In this document: piece after piece, positions 17,073 to 25,513 of the stretch | How the letters are laid out: every line of letters begins with the position of its first letter | How positions within the stretch are numbered: the first letter of the stretch is position 1 | Notes under the pieces: generated by a model | The model's database searches: none | What the model saw: only the letters and a program-made list of their open reading frames with translations | Told to the model about the DNA's origin: nothing | Made by a program: the position numbers and the translations under genes | DNA from: Coriobacteriia bacterium | Lineage (GTDB): Bacteria > Actinomycetota > Coriobacteriia > Coriobacteriales > UBA8131 | Direction: 5' to 3' | Length of the DNA: 39,089 nucleotides | Assembly: GCA_009784425.1 (NCBI GenBank) | Contig: WRBR01000006.1 | Location: forward strand, 1-39,089

Positions 17073-18068
17073 ATGAGTATCAATTTAGAAGGCAAGGTGG
17101 CTATTGTCACGGGTTCTGGACAGGGCATAGGTAAGGGCATTGCCGTTTACCTGGCGCGCCAGGGAGTCAAGGTTGTCACCAACAATCGAAAGCCGGGAGC
17201 AGGGTATCTGAGGCAGTACAAGAAGGAGGACATGCCCGAAAGCGACTGGAACCAGATGATAGCTCTGGCCGGTGACGCAGAGGACACCGCAGCCCTGATC
17301 AGAGCAGAGGGAGGAGAAGCAACCGCCTGTTTTGCTGACATATCACAGTGGTCGGAAGCAGAAAAGCTGGTCAATTGTGCCGTTGAAACCTATGGCTCAA
17401 TAGACATTCTTATCAACAATGCTGCCGGCATGGGTGGCGGCACCATCGAAGGCTGCACTGAGGAAATCTGGCTGGCACACATTGCACCCAAGCTGAACGG
17501 CTCGTTTTTCCTTATGCACTTTGCAGTGCCTCATATGATCAAGCAGGGCTCGGGGCGTATTCTCAACGCCAGCTCGGAGGCCTGGCTTGGGCTCATAGGC
17601 CAGGACGCCTACAGTGCAGCCAATGCCGGTGTGGTGGGACTTTCCTGGGCAGCAGCCAAGGAACTCTGGCGCCACGGTATCACCGTTAATGTCTTTTGTC
17701 CCCAGGGTGCCTCTCCGGCACATGCGGTTGAGTATAACGCCATGCTCCGCAAGGTCAAGGAAATGACAGGCAAGGATCCCGACCCCAACATACTCAGGGT
17801 TGTAGAGCACAATCATGGCGACCCGGTGGGCATAGGGCCAGCCATAGCCTACCTCTGCACAGAGGATGCAGCGCACATAAGCGGCGCCGTATTCTGCATT
17901 TATGCGTCCGGTATCGTCAAGTACTACAGCGATCCCGCGCCAGTTTCGCAGATTGCCCTGGAAGAAGGGCAAGCCCTCTGGACAATCGAGGATCTCAAGG
18001 TGGCCTTCCACCAGCAACTGCTGGGCGAGGACTATGTTGCTCCCGCCAGCAAGCCGCAATGGGGGTGA
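17073..18068 (+). CDS. SDR-family protein lacking the catalytic Lys
   Basis: A 331-residue short-chain dehydrogenase/reductase fold protein with the dinucleotide motif TGSGQGIG (residues 13-20), the NNAAG structural motif (115-119) and the active-site region NASSEAW...AYSAANAG. Tyr180 is present, but the Lys of the canonical YxxxK is Asn (184), so classical hydride transfer may be impaired or altered. It is longer than typical SDRs (about 250), with an insertion after the first strand-helix unit and an extra C-terminal tail of about 60 residues. The stop is followed at once by the ATG of the PheRS-like gene (TGAATG), so the two are translationally coupled. Substrate unknown. Confidence 0.85.
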   Translation: MSINLEGKVAIVTGSGQGIGKGIAVYLARQGVKVVTNNRKPGAGYLRQYKKEDMPESDWNQMIALAGDAEDTAALIRAEGGEATACFADISQWSEAEKLVNCAVETYGSIDILINNAAGMGGGTIEGCTEEIWLAHIAPKLNGSFFLMHFAVPHMIKQGSGRILNASSEAWLGLIGQDAYSAANAGVVGLSWAAAKELWRHGITVNVFCPQGASPAHAVEYNAMLRKVKEMTGKDPDPNILRVVEHNHGDPVGIGPAIAYLCTEDAAHISGAVFCIYASGIVKYYSDPAPVSQIALEEGQALWTIEDLKVAFHQQLLGEDYVAPASKPQWG

Positions 18069-19367
18069 ATGCAGATGATGCTGGGTAGACACCCCTTACA
18101 CCAGGCTGCAGACAGGCTGAAGAGAGCATTCCGGCAGCTGGATTTTGAGTTGATAGACAACGGCGAGGGCCTCGAAATCGAGAGCTTTGATTTGACGTAT
18201 GCTACCTGGGCAGAACCCGGAGAGCTCTTTGACTGGCAGAGCAGTCCTCTCAAGCTGAGGCACGGGTATTCGGTTTTGCGTACCCGGATTTTGCCAGTAA
18301 GACTTAAATCTGTGGCATCTCTGGCACAGGCTACCGGTTCGCGGTTTTTGGCCTTTGGGCGCGTGTACAAAGACGATGAGCAGCAGCCCATGCATTTTCA
18401 GATCGAAGGACTGGTGCTGAACGAATCCCAGACGCTAGAGGAGTTCCAGGCACTTTGGCAAAAGTTGGCATGCCAGCTCTTTGGCGCTGATGCAGATGCC
18501 CAGGTGGTGCCGCTAAACGAGCAGTCGCACCACATCAGTATCATCGATAAGCAGGAAAACAAGACCTACAGCCTCGGCTATGCAGGCCCGGCTTCTGCGC
18601 AAGCGCTCAAGGCATGTGGAGCCGAGGATGGATACGGCTGGGTCTTTGTCATCAATGTAGACCAGTATGCTCTGCAGTACTTTTCTCTCGAAGAAATATC
18701 GCAGTTCTACGCTAACGACCTTGCGTTGCTTAGTCAGTTCACGAATGAGGAGGCATCAGATGGTGACTCCCCGGCCCACAAGGCCATCGATGCGCTCAGG
18801 GCTATGGGCTATCAGGAAACCTGCGGAGCTGTATTGTACGAGGATGAGGCCTACCGCAAGATGAACATGATTCAAGAAGCCTGGGATAGAAACAACCAGG
18901 GTTATCCTCTGGTCAAGCCGTTGGGAGCGCTTACGGCGCCTCGCACGGTGCTGACTCCGGCACTCGAAGAAACGCTGGGGTTCAACTACAAGCAGGGAGC
19001 TACCGATGTCAAGGTGTTTGAGGTTGGTCACATCTACCTGCCCCAGGACACAGAAATCCTTCCCAAGGAGCACTTTGCCGTTTCAATGGGTGCCTACGGT
19101 CCGGACATGACGATTGAGTCGTTCAAAAAAGAAGTGGAAGCCTTCTTAGGCGCTATGGGCATAGGCAGACTCAAATATATTCCCACCGGCATGGCCACTG
19201 CCTACAAATGGAACGAGTGTCTGATAGTTATGAGCGCAGGTCAGTACCTGCACTGTAACTTTGGACGCATCCATGAGCTGGCTGCCGAGAACTACGGAAT
19301 AGGCTGCCCGGCCTATATGGCCAACTTTGAACTGACCGCCCTGGCAAACGCCCGCACCAACAAGTAA
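18069..19367 (+). CDS. PheRS-like alpha/beta fusion, degenerate synthetase paralog
   Basis: A 432-residue protein whose first 225 residues follow the catalytic core of phenylalanyl-tRNA synthetase alpha: HPL at the start, LRTRILPVRLKSV (70-82), the motif 2 region FLAFGRVYKDDEQQPMHF (93-110) with QIEGLVLNE, then GWVFVINVDQYALQYF (190-205) and FYANDLALLSQF (213-224). The last part corresponds to motif 3, but the normal glycine-rich GxGxxR is gone. Residues 235-425 resemble the PheRS beta catalytic-like domain: LRAMGYQETCGAVLY, LTPALEETLGFNYKQGATDVKVFEVG and GRIHELAAENYGI. No tRNA anticodon- or editing-type domains are seen. It is probably not a working synthetase; an amino-acid or carboxylate binding or ligase-like role with the adjacent SDR is possible. 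I recognise no named homolog. Confidence 0.72.
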   Translation: MQMMLGRHPLHQAADRLKRAFRQLDFELIDNGEGLEIESFDLTYATWAEPGELFDWQSSPLKLRHGYSVLRTRILPVRLKSVASLAQATGSRFLAFGRVYKDDEQQPMHFQIEGLVLNESQTLEEFQALWQKLACQLFGADADAQVVPLNEQSHHISIIDKQENKTYSLGYAGPASAQALKACGAEDGYGWVFVINVDQYALQYFSLEEISQFYANDLALLSQFTNEEASDGDSPAHKAIDALRAMGYQETCGAVLYEDEAYRKMNMIQEAWDRNNQGYPLVKPLGALTAPRTVLTPALEETLGFNYKQGATDVKVFEVGHIYLPQDTEILPKEHFAVSMGAYGPDMTIESFKKEVEAFLGAMGIGRLKYIPTGMATAYKWNECLIVMSAGQYLHCNFGRIHELAAENYGIGCPAYMANFELTALANARTNK

Positions 19368-19416
19368 CCGTGGCTGACCATCCGCGTAGAGATATGCCAC
19401 AAGAGAGGATATTCAT

Positions 19417-21411
19417 ATGTCAGAACAATTTCCACATCTGCTAAAACCTGGCAAGATTGGTAAATGGGAGCTGCCCAACCGGGTTGTTGCCTCACCCATG
19501 GGTACACTTAACGGCGATTCGGGCGGCTTTGTCACCGATAGAGCTACCACGTATTACACCGAGTTGGCCAAGGGTGGCATGGGTCTGCTTGTTGTTGAGG
19601 CAACCCATATAGACACGCATCTCAGCAAAGCAGAAGACAACCAGCTTGGCATCTGGAGTAACGAGCACGTAACAGGAATGGCCAGGCTCGCGTCCTGCAT
19701 ACAGGATCAGGGTGTCAAGGCGGTGCTGCAGCTCTGTCACATTGGTCGACAGATTAGCCTGGCAGACCGCTGTGAGTCGCTCGGGCCGTCCGAGATGGTG
19801 GAAATGATGGGAGGCGTGTATCCTTTTCCCATCAGAGGCATCACCAGAGACGAGATTGCCCAGATGATTGAAGACTTTGCCACCTGCGCCTGGCGGGCAA
19901 AGATGGCGGGCTTTGACGGCGTGCAGGTTCATGGCGCGATCGGACATCTAATCAATATGTTCTGTACGCCTTTTTACAACCGTCGAACCGATGAATATGG
20001 TGGCACACCAGAAAACAGAATCCGCTTCTTTGTTGAGATCGTGGAGGCCATTCACAAAAAATGTGGTAAGGATTTTCCGGTTCTTGCGCGTATCACCGGC
20101 TGCGATTTTGACAGCGACCGCGGCTTGACGCTCGAAGAGGGCATTCTGCACGCAAAAATGCTGGAAGAAGCCGGCTGCGTGGCCATGCACATAGTGGGAG
20201 GCTCTCAGCGTAATATCCGGGTAATTAATTGTCAGTATGATCCCCGAGGCGACTTTGTCTGCATTGCCGAGTCATTGAAAAAGGCTGGAATCAAGGTGCC
20301 GGTTATCATAGACGGCGGGCTCTCTACTCCTGACATAGCAGAAAAGGCCCTGTCTGAAGGCAGGACGGACTTTGTTGGCCTGGGTAGGCCCCTGCTTGCC
20401 GACACGGAATGGGCCAAGAAGGCAAAGGAGGGCAGGCCAGAAGACATCATCCCCTGCATTCGTTGCGTTGTTGGCTGCGTAGGGCCGCTTGAAAAGTTCA
20501 ATGCCGCACACGGTCTGCGTTGCTCCGTCAACCCGCGCTGTAATATGGCAGGCCACCGCGAGGTAGCGCCCATCGATAGAAAAAAGAAGATCTGCGTCGT
20601 CGGCGGTGGACCGGCGGGTATGGAAGCAGCACGGCTGGCAGCGGTTCGCGGCCACGAAGTAACTCTTTACGAAAAGCGCAAGCTCGGCGGCATGATGCAT
20701 GAGGCAGCCTTTGACCTCAGCGTAAAGGAGGACATTCAGCTGCTGATTGACTACTACGTCATACAGATGGGCAAGTTGGGTGTCAAGGTAATTACCACAG
20801 AGGTCACCGCCAACGAGGTGGTTGCGGGGGGCTATGACGCCGTCATTGTTGCTACTGGCGCAAAGCCTGTTAGTTCCTATATTCCGGGATCCGATAATCC
20901 CAAGGTCATACCCCTTGTTGAGTATGCAGGAAACAGAGACTGCGAAGTGGGTGAGACCGTTTTGGTAGTGGGCGGTTGTTTTCCTAATGTGGAGATGGCC
21001 TATGCCCTGGCAAAAAAGGGAAAGCGCGTCATCATCACCACCCGTCGAGGCAAGAAGGGCTTTTTCCTGGAACTCGGCGAGGATAACAGTGGCCCCATGC
21101 AGCAGAGGCTCCTTGCTTTGATTATGCAATACAAAGTAGACGTAAGAATGGGCAAAAACGTAACGGAGATAACCGAGCAGGGTGTCATTCTTACCGATGT
21201 TGATACCAATGACAGTTATGAGCTTGCCTGCGATAGCATAGTGCTTTGCAGGGGCTACTCAGGAGGCGGCCCCAAGCTGTACAAGGAATTGCAGGGCAAG
21301 GTTGCAGAACTCTACAAGGCTGGCGACTGTCAGATGAAATCACGCTGCCTCGAGTACCGGGTCATCGATCACGCCATACTCGAAGGTTGGCAAGTAGGAA
21401 ACCGTGTTTAG
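19417..21411 (+). CDS. Old-yellow-enzyme / 2-enoate reductase-type iron-sulfur flavoprotein
   Basis: A 664-residue NAD(P)H-dependent flavoenzyme of the 2,4-dienoyl-CoA reductase, 2-enoate reductase and trimethylamine dehydrogenase family. The N-terminal FMN TIM barrel includes LPNRVVASPMGT, GVQVHGAIGHLINMF and NRRTDEYGGTPENRIRFF. The 4Fe-4S cysteines follow in CIRCVVGCVG...LRCSVNPRC. The C-terminal FAD/NAD domain has ICVVGGGPAGMEAARLAA and VLVVGGCFPNVEMAYALA. The family includes trimethylamine dehydrogenase, but the neighbours (SDR, MFS) suggest reduction of an organic substrate rather than TMA oxidation. It ends in TAG; reading it as Pyl would add a 14-residue tail. It follows the PheRS-like gene by 49 bp. 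Confidence 0.9.
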   Translation: MSEQFPHLLKPGKIGKWELPNRVVASPMGTLNGDSGGFVTDRATTYYTELAKGGMGLLVVEATHIDTHLSKAEDNQLGIWSNEHVTGMARLASCIQDQGVKAVLQLCHIGRQISLADRCESLGPSEMVEMMGGVYPFPIRGITRDEIAQMIEDFATCAWRAKMAGFDGVQVHGAIGHLINMFCTPFYNRRTDEYGGTPENRIRFFVEIVEAIHKKCGKDFPVLARITGCDFDSDRGLTLEEGILHAKMLEEAGCVAMHIVGGSQRNIRVINCQYDPRGDFVCIAESLKKAGIKVPVIIDGGLSTPDIAEKALSEGRTDFVGLGRPLLADTEWAKKAKEGRPEDIIPCIRCVVGCVGPLEKFNAAHGLRCSVNPRCNMAGHREVAPIDRKKKICVVGGGPAGMEAARLAAVRGHEVTLYEKRKLGGMMHEAAFDLSVKEDIQLLIDYYVIQMGKLGVKVITTEVTANEVVAGGYDAVIVATGAKPVSSYIPGSDNPKVIPLVEYAGNRDCEVGETVLVVGGCFPNVEMAYALAKKGKRVIITTRRGKKGFFLELGEDNSGPMQQRLLALIMQYKVDVRMGKNVTEITEQGVILTDVDTNDSYELACDSIVLCRGYSGGGPKLYKELQGKVAELYKAGDCQMKSRCLEYRVIDHAILEGWQVGNRV

Positions 21412-21550
21412 GAGAGCAGTTGTGTGAACTTTGAGATTTTGAAAGGCCTCCGGTAATCGTTTGTTCTATTAGTGCCGAGAGTCGTTGCCGGTAGCACCGG
21501 AAAAGAGCACGTAGTAATGAACTGGATGGGATCGAATGAAAGGAGTTTAG

Positions 21551-23029
21551 ATGAGTGATACAGCAAGTAATCTGAATGCATTTCAAAGATGCTCTACTAC
21601 CAAGAAAATGCTGACCCTTGTTGGTATTTACGTCTGCACGGTGTTTTCTATCATGCAGTCTTCGGGCGTTTCGATGGTATTGCCTATGGCGGCAGCTGAG
21701 TTTGATTTGGCTGCAGGTATCAATATTGCTGCTGGAGAGATCGGCCCGGCCACGAGCCTTTATTCATTGGCAGCCTCTTTGGCTGGTCCGGTGGGCTTGG
21801 TCCTCATGCCAATCTGGGGATATCTAGCAGCCCGCAGCCCCCACCTCAGGATACCGCTGCTTGCGTTTTCTGTGTTAATGGGTGCCGTAGCGCTTTTGAC
21901 TCGCGCTCTTGCAACCAACATCTTCATAGTAATAGCAACTGGTGCGCTGTACGGTTTTGTATCCGCTGGTGTGTTTGTCATAGGCTTCATGCTTATCAAG
22001 GACATGTTTCCCGCACAAAAGATCGGCATATACATGGGGCTCATTGGCACCATGATGGCCATAGGCTCTTTAGCAAGTCCGGTAATCACCGGCATGGTGA
22101 TTGCCTTTTTTGACTGGCGCGCTGCTTGCCACATGCTGTGGCCCTTCTTTCTTGTAGGCGCGCTATTGTTCTTCTTTGGTGCCAATATCAAGAAGGAGGA
22201 TGGCAAAGAACTTGTTTTTGTTTCAGGTAAGATCGATCTTGCCGGCATTGTTGCAGCAACCATCTTCCTAGCTACCCTTATCTGCGGCATTTCCTTTGGG
22301 TCTACCTTTATTCCCTTTGGAACCATGCAGAGCTTTGCCTGTTTTGGAGTTTCCCTTGTTTCTCTCGTCGTATTAATCTTTATCGTGATGAAGAAGGGCG
22401 CTGGCGCAGTTATTCCTTTGCCCGCCCTGAAGAATCGAAACACGGTTTCGTTCAGTCTGGCCAACTTCATTATGAATTTTGCTAATATGTTTGTGTTTTT
22501 CTTCCTGCCTGCCTATATCATGAACGTCATGCAACCAACTGACTTTGGCCTTGATCCTGCGGCGTGGGCAGGACTCGTCATGGCCTGTTTTGCAGTCTTT
22601 GGCCTATTCCTTGGCCCTATATTTGGCAATATGATCTCAAAATCAGGTAGTGCCCGTACCGTATTGCTCCTGGGCGCTGTTGCCCGGCTGCTTTTCCTGG
22701 TTTGCATGATATTCTTCCTTACCCCAGGATTCAGCATCTTTATTCTCATGGGCTTGGCTCTTGTTCTGGGCGGCGTGTACAGCGTCATGACTACCGCCTT
22801 TACTACCGGGGTGGCCATCATGACCCCCGACACTATTCGCCAACAATCCAATGCCGTGGTTCAGATGGGCCAAAATCTCGGCGGTGCCCTGGGTATTGCG
22901 GTTGGCGGTATCATAGTTGCGTCCTTTGGTTTTGTTGCCGGCATGCCGATAGCCTTTGTCGTGGCTGCAATTGCCGTTATCATCATGTTTGTGCCCATCG
23001 CTCTTTTGAAGAAGAGGCAACAGGGCTAG
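21551..23029 (+). CDS. MFS transporter
   Basis: A 492-residue polytopic membrane protein of the major facilitator superfamily with about 14 hydrophobic segments, as in the DHA2-type group. The loop after helix 2 is WGYLAARSPHLRIPLL and the second-half equivalent is GPIFGNMISKSGSARTVLLLG, both variants of the MFS signature. The N-terminus is a short cytoplasmic stretch. It sits 139 bp after the flavoprotein gene (with a small CCGGT/ACCGG hairpin between) and is closed by a strong hairpin, so it seems to be the last gene of the redox island. It probably moves the organic substrate of that island; the substrate is unknown. Ends in TAG. Confidence 0.9.
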   Translation: MSDTASNLNAFQRCSTTKKMLTLVGIYVCTVFSIMQSSGVSMVLPMAAAEFDLAAGINIAAGEIGPATSLYSLAASLAGPVGLVLMPIWGYLAARSPHLRIPLLAFSVLMGAVALLTRALATNIFIVIATGALYGFVSAGVFVIGFMLIKDMFPAQKIGIYMGLIGTMMAIGSLASPVITGMVIAFFDWRAACHMLWPFFLVGALLFFFGANIKKEDGKELVFVSGKIDLAGIVAATIFLATLICGISFGSTFIPFGTMQSFACFGVSLVSLVVLIFIVMKKGAGAVIPLPALKNRNTVSFSLANFIMNFANMFVFFFLPAYIMNVMQPTDFGLDPAAWAGLVMACFAVFGLFLGPIFGNMISKSGSARTVLLLGAVARLLFLVCMIFFLTPGFSIFILMGLALVLGGVYSVMTTAFTTGVAIMTPDTIRQQSNAVVQMGQNLGGALGIAVGGIIVASFGFVAGMPIAFVVAAIAVIIMFVPIALLKKRQQG

Positions 23030-23037
23030 TCATCAAC

Positions 23038-23069
23038 TACACCGCAGGCAGCTTTCTGCCTGCGGTGTA
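23038..23069 (+). terminator. 14-bp perfect hairpin after MFS gene
   Basis: TACACCGCAGGCAG pairs perfectly with CTGCCTGCGGTGTA around a CTTT loop, nine bases past the MFS stop. There is no immediate T-tract, but its strength and position suggest an operon end. Confidence 0.7.
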
Positions 23070-23188
23070 TCTACAACAGAGGTTCTTTGTCTTCAATTAA
23101 AGTATGCGGTCTCTCTTTTCAGCTCAAGCTTATATAATATTCTGAGTAAGTGCTGGCGCTGGCCAAGCTGACCAGAAGAGGAGCATGT

Positions 23189-23893
23189 GTGATTAACGAG
23201 GCATACACTCTGGATCAAAGCGCACTGAAAAAAGGTGCGGAGCTCCTCACACATTTGTTAAATTGCGTCACGCAGGGCAAAGTCGATGACATCGAGGAGA
23301 GGTTTTCCAAGCCAGACTACTCGGAGCTGGCAGAGCTGACCATAGGAAACGACCTGATTCTCGCGCGTGCTACCCTCGAATTCATTCTTCCGCAGCTGGT
23401 GCGCGCTGCCATAAACGGGGGATTGTCCTGGTCGATTTCCAACGACATCTATTTCAGCTACAAAAAAGAACTGGTTCGCGCCGTGTCAGTGCAGAGAGTT
23501 CTTGAACTGCATGACCAGATATTTATGGAGTTTGCCAAAAAGACAGCGCAGCTCAGAGAGGACTACGGGTTCTCGCCTTTGGTGCGCAAATGCCGTGTCT
23601 ATGTGAGCGAACACATCTATGCGCCAATTACCGTATGCGAGATAGCGCAGGCACACAGCGTAAGCCCAAGCTATCTCTCAAGGACTTACAAAAAGGAGAC
23701 CTCAGAATCCATATCGGACTATATCCGTCGAAAAAAGATCACCGAGGCTCAGTGGCTGTTAACGCATACCTCACTGACGTTGACCCAGGTTTACATTAAG
23801 CTGGGATACTGTTCCCAAAGCTATTTTACCGAAGTCTTTCGCAAGGAAACCGGCATGACCCCCCGCTTCTACAGAACCCTCGGGCGCTCATAG
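23189..23893 (+). CDS. AraC-family transcriptional regulator
   Basis: A 234-residue regulator from the preferred GTG at 23189 (AGAGGAG six bases before it); the track start at 23150 has no site. The N-terminal 130 residues are helical and of unrecognised type. The C-terminal 100 residues are a two-helix-turn-helix AraC domain: ITVCEIAQAHSVSPSYLSRTYKKE, then LTQVYIKLGYCSQSYFTEVFRKETGMTPRFYR. It is set off from the MFS gene by a terminator and is convergent with the minus-strand DUF1638 group. A TATAAT hexamer lies upstream near 23134. It probably controls the redox island or the hyu/mtb genes (inference). Ends in TAG. Confidence 0.85.
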   Translation: MINEAYTLDQSALKKGAELLTHLLNCVTQGKVDDIEERFSKPDYSELAELTIGNDLILARATLEFILPQLVRAAINGGLSWSISNDIYFSYKKELVRAVSVQRVLELHDQIFMEFAKKTAQLREDYGFSPLVRKCRVYVSEHIYAPITVCEIAQAHSVSPSYLSRTYKKETSESISDYIRRKKITEAQWLLTHTSLTLTQVYIKLGYCSQSYFTEVFRKETGMTPRFYRTLGRS

Positions 23894-23902
23894 CTAAGTC
23901 AC

Positions 23903-23988
23903 TCCCCTCTTGTTGTCTTGCGCGTTCGCCGCAAGAGTCACTGACTGGATCCTTCGACTCGCTACGCTCGCTCATGATGACAGAGGGG
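23903..23988. terminator. Convergent intergenic palindromes (bidirectional terminator, REP-like)
   Basis: CTTGCG-CGTTCGC-CGCAAG (23917-23935) forms a hairpin. It is followed by TCCTTCGACTCGCTACGCTCGCTCA, a sequence type seen as a dispersed extragenic palindrome in many bacteria. The whole block is bounded by CCCCTCT (23904-23910) and AGAGGGG (23982-23988). It lies between convergent genes and probably ends transcripts from both sides. Confidence 0.5.
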
Positions 23989-24010
23989 TAGTTGTAACGA
24001 CGGGAGTAGC

Positions 24011-24766
24011 TTAGTAGGTGATGACACCTTCGTCGTAGCTGGCTTTGACGGTTTTGCCGGGTGGTACTACCAAGAAGTGCTCCTCGTCCCAGTTGCCGCT
24101 TAGGAAGTCCTGTAAGAGCTTGCTGTTGCCTTTAAGCTCCTCGTAGGCAAGAGAAGAGTACTCTGCGCTCTCGCGTGCGAGCTTCTTTGTTGCTTCGGCA
24201 AATCCGCTGCCGGCAAACTCTGGCCATTCGATTACTGCCAAGCGGGTATAGGCTTTAATCCACTCCTCGCCCATGTCGGCCAGCATTTCGGCGGTTTCTT
24301 CGTCGTACTTGTCGGCGTAGCGCCTGAGGAAGAACTCGCGCTCCTTGGTGCCGGGTATCCTCTCGCATTCAACCCAGCCGGGGCTGAGCCAATAGGTGCC
24401 CGGTTGATCATGGAACAAGGTGTCGTAGCGCTCTTTTGATCCCAGGAGCAGGGTAATACAGTCGTGCGCGCGCGGGATGACAAGTGGGTAGTGTTGAGAG
24501 GAAAGGCCCACTACCCCATTAGAGCACAAACCGTATCCAATGAGGATTCCCTCAAAGGGCAAACCATAGGGTGGATAGCTGGTATGAAGGTCTTCTCCTG
24601 AGTCTATGAGCTCGATTTCTTTTTTCAGAACCTCATTCAAGGCGCCTACCCTGTTGTGGAGACCATACTCAAAGAAGGAGATGTCGATGATATTTTCTGA
24701 AAGGGCTGCAAAATGGGAGAATTCGCGAAAAAGTGCCTTACACACAAGTGCTTTTAAGTATGCCAT
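24011..24766 (-). CDS. DUF1638 family protein (copy 2)
   Basis: A 251-residue paralog of the protein at 664-1425, colinear over its whole length. It shares CKALFREFS, IDSGEDLHTSYPPYGLPFEG, GYGLCSNGVVGLSS, LVIPRAHDCITLLLGSKERYD and a C-terminal FLSGNWDEEHFLVVPPGK. The conserved Cys, His, Asp and Arg residues suggest an enzymatic or cofactor-binding function, so far unassigned. It follows the third corrinoid gene by 30 bp on the minus strand, whereas copy 1 follows RACo. Repeated pairing with corrinoid genes supports a role in that system. Start ATG with AAGGAAG upstream. Confidence 0.85.
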   Translation of the reverse strand: MAYLKALVCKALFREFSHFAALSENIIDISFFEYGLHNRVGALNEVLKKEIELIDSGEDLHTSYPPYGLPFEGILIGYGLCSNGVVGLSSQHYPLVIPRAHDCITLLLGSKERYDTLFHDQPGTYWLSPGWVECERIPGTKEREFFLRRYADKYDEETAEMLADMGEEWIKAYTRLAVIEWPEFAGSGFAEATKKLARESAEYSSLAYEELKGNSKLLQDFLSGNWDEEHFLVVPPGKTVKASYDEGVITY

Positions 24767-24796
24767 GATTACTTCCTTATTATCCGGCTGACAAGT

Positions 24797-25489
24797 TTAA
24801 AGGGCGTATTGGCTTATGCGATGTTTTATGAGTTCTTCGGCGGCTTCGCCTGCTTCAAAGAGGGTTTCTGCGTAGATGTCGGCTTTGATTTCTCGGGCAA
24901 AGGCTTCTGAGACCGGGGCACCGCCGATCATGATGGTTACTTGGGATCTGAGGCCTTCTTTGACTATCAGCTCGATGATGGTTCTCATCTCGGTCATCGT
25001 GGTGGTGAGCATGGCGGAGATGCCCAGGATTTCTGGATTGAAGCGATGGATGGCATCTACAAAAACCTCGGCGGTTACGTCATTGCCCAGGTCAATGACG
25101 GTAAAGCCCTTGGCCTGCAGTATCATTGCTACCAGATTTTTGCCGATATCGTGAAAGTCGCCGGCAACTGTTCCTATCACCACTGTTCCCAGTACTGAGC
25201 TTTGTCCATAGGTCATGAAGGGTTTAAGGGCATACATGGCCCCTTGCATGGCGCGAGCCGACATGAGGACATCAGGGATGTATATCTTGCCATCACGGAG
25301 CTGTTTTCCCAAGGCTCGCATAGGCGGCAGCAAGGCATTCTTTACAATCACTTCGGTGCTGTAGCCTTGCTGTAAAACGTATTCGGTGCATTCCTTTGCT
25401 TTTTGTGCATCACCGTGAAAGATTGCGCCCCAAAGACCGGCAAGCTCATCATGTGATTCGATGGTTTCGTTGTTGAGGGGGTCCTTCAT
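24797..25489 (-). CDS. Third corrinoid methyl-carrier protein
   Basis: A 230-residue corrinoid protein with the helical cap domain and a B12 domain bearing DFHDIGKNLV (His113), IDLGNDVTAEVF, SAMLTTTMTEMR and IMIGGAPVSEAFA. It has an extra acidic N-terminal segment (about 12 residues) not found in the other two. No methyltransferase gene adjoins it in this window, so its methyl donor is unknown; it may serve a non-Pyl MttB-type enzyme elsewhere. It lies between the PocR/AraC regulator (25-bp gap) and DUF1638. The regulator's TAG stop is in the same frame as this ATG with eight sense codons between, so amber read-through would fuse the two proteins. Confidence 0.9.
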   Translation of the reverse strand: MKDPLNNETIESHDELAGLWGAIFHGDAQKAKECTEYVLQQGYSTEVIVKNALLPPMRALGKQLRDGKIYIPDVLMSARAMQGAMYALKPFMTYGQSSVLGTVVIGTVAGDFHDIGKNLVAMILQAKGFTVIDLGNDVTAEVFVDAIHRFNPEILGISAMLTTTMTEMRTIIELIVKEGLRSQVTIMIGGAPVSEAFAREIKADIYAETLFEAGEAAEELIKHRISQYAL

Positions 25490-25513
25490 GGGTAATCCTG
25501 TGAGCCTTCTCTT

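Noticed and set aside
19417-21411. Trimethylamine dehydrogenase
   Set aside because: Family membership fits, but context and the anaerobic corrinoid route for TMA favour a reductase; I kept the broader call.
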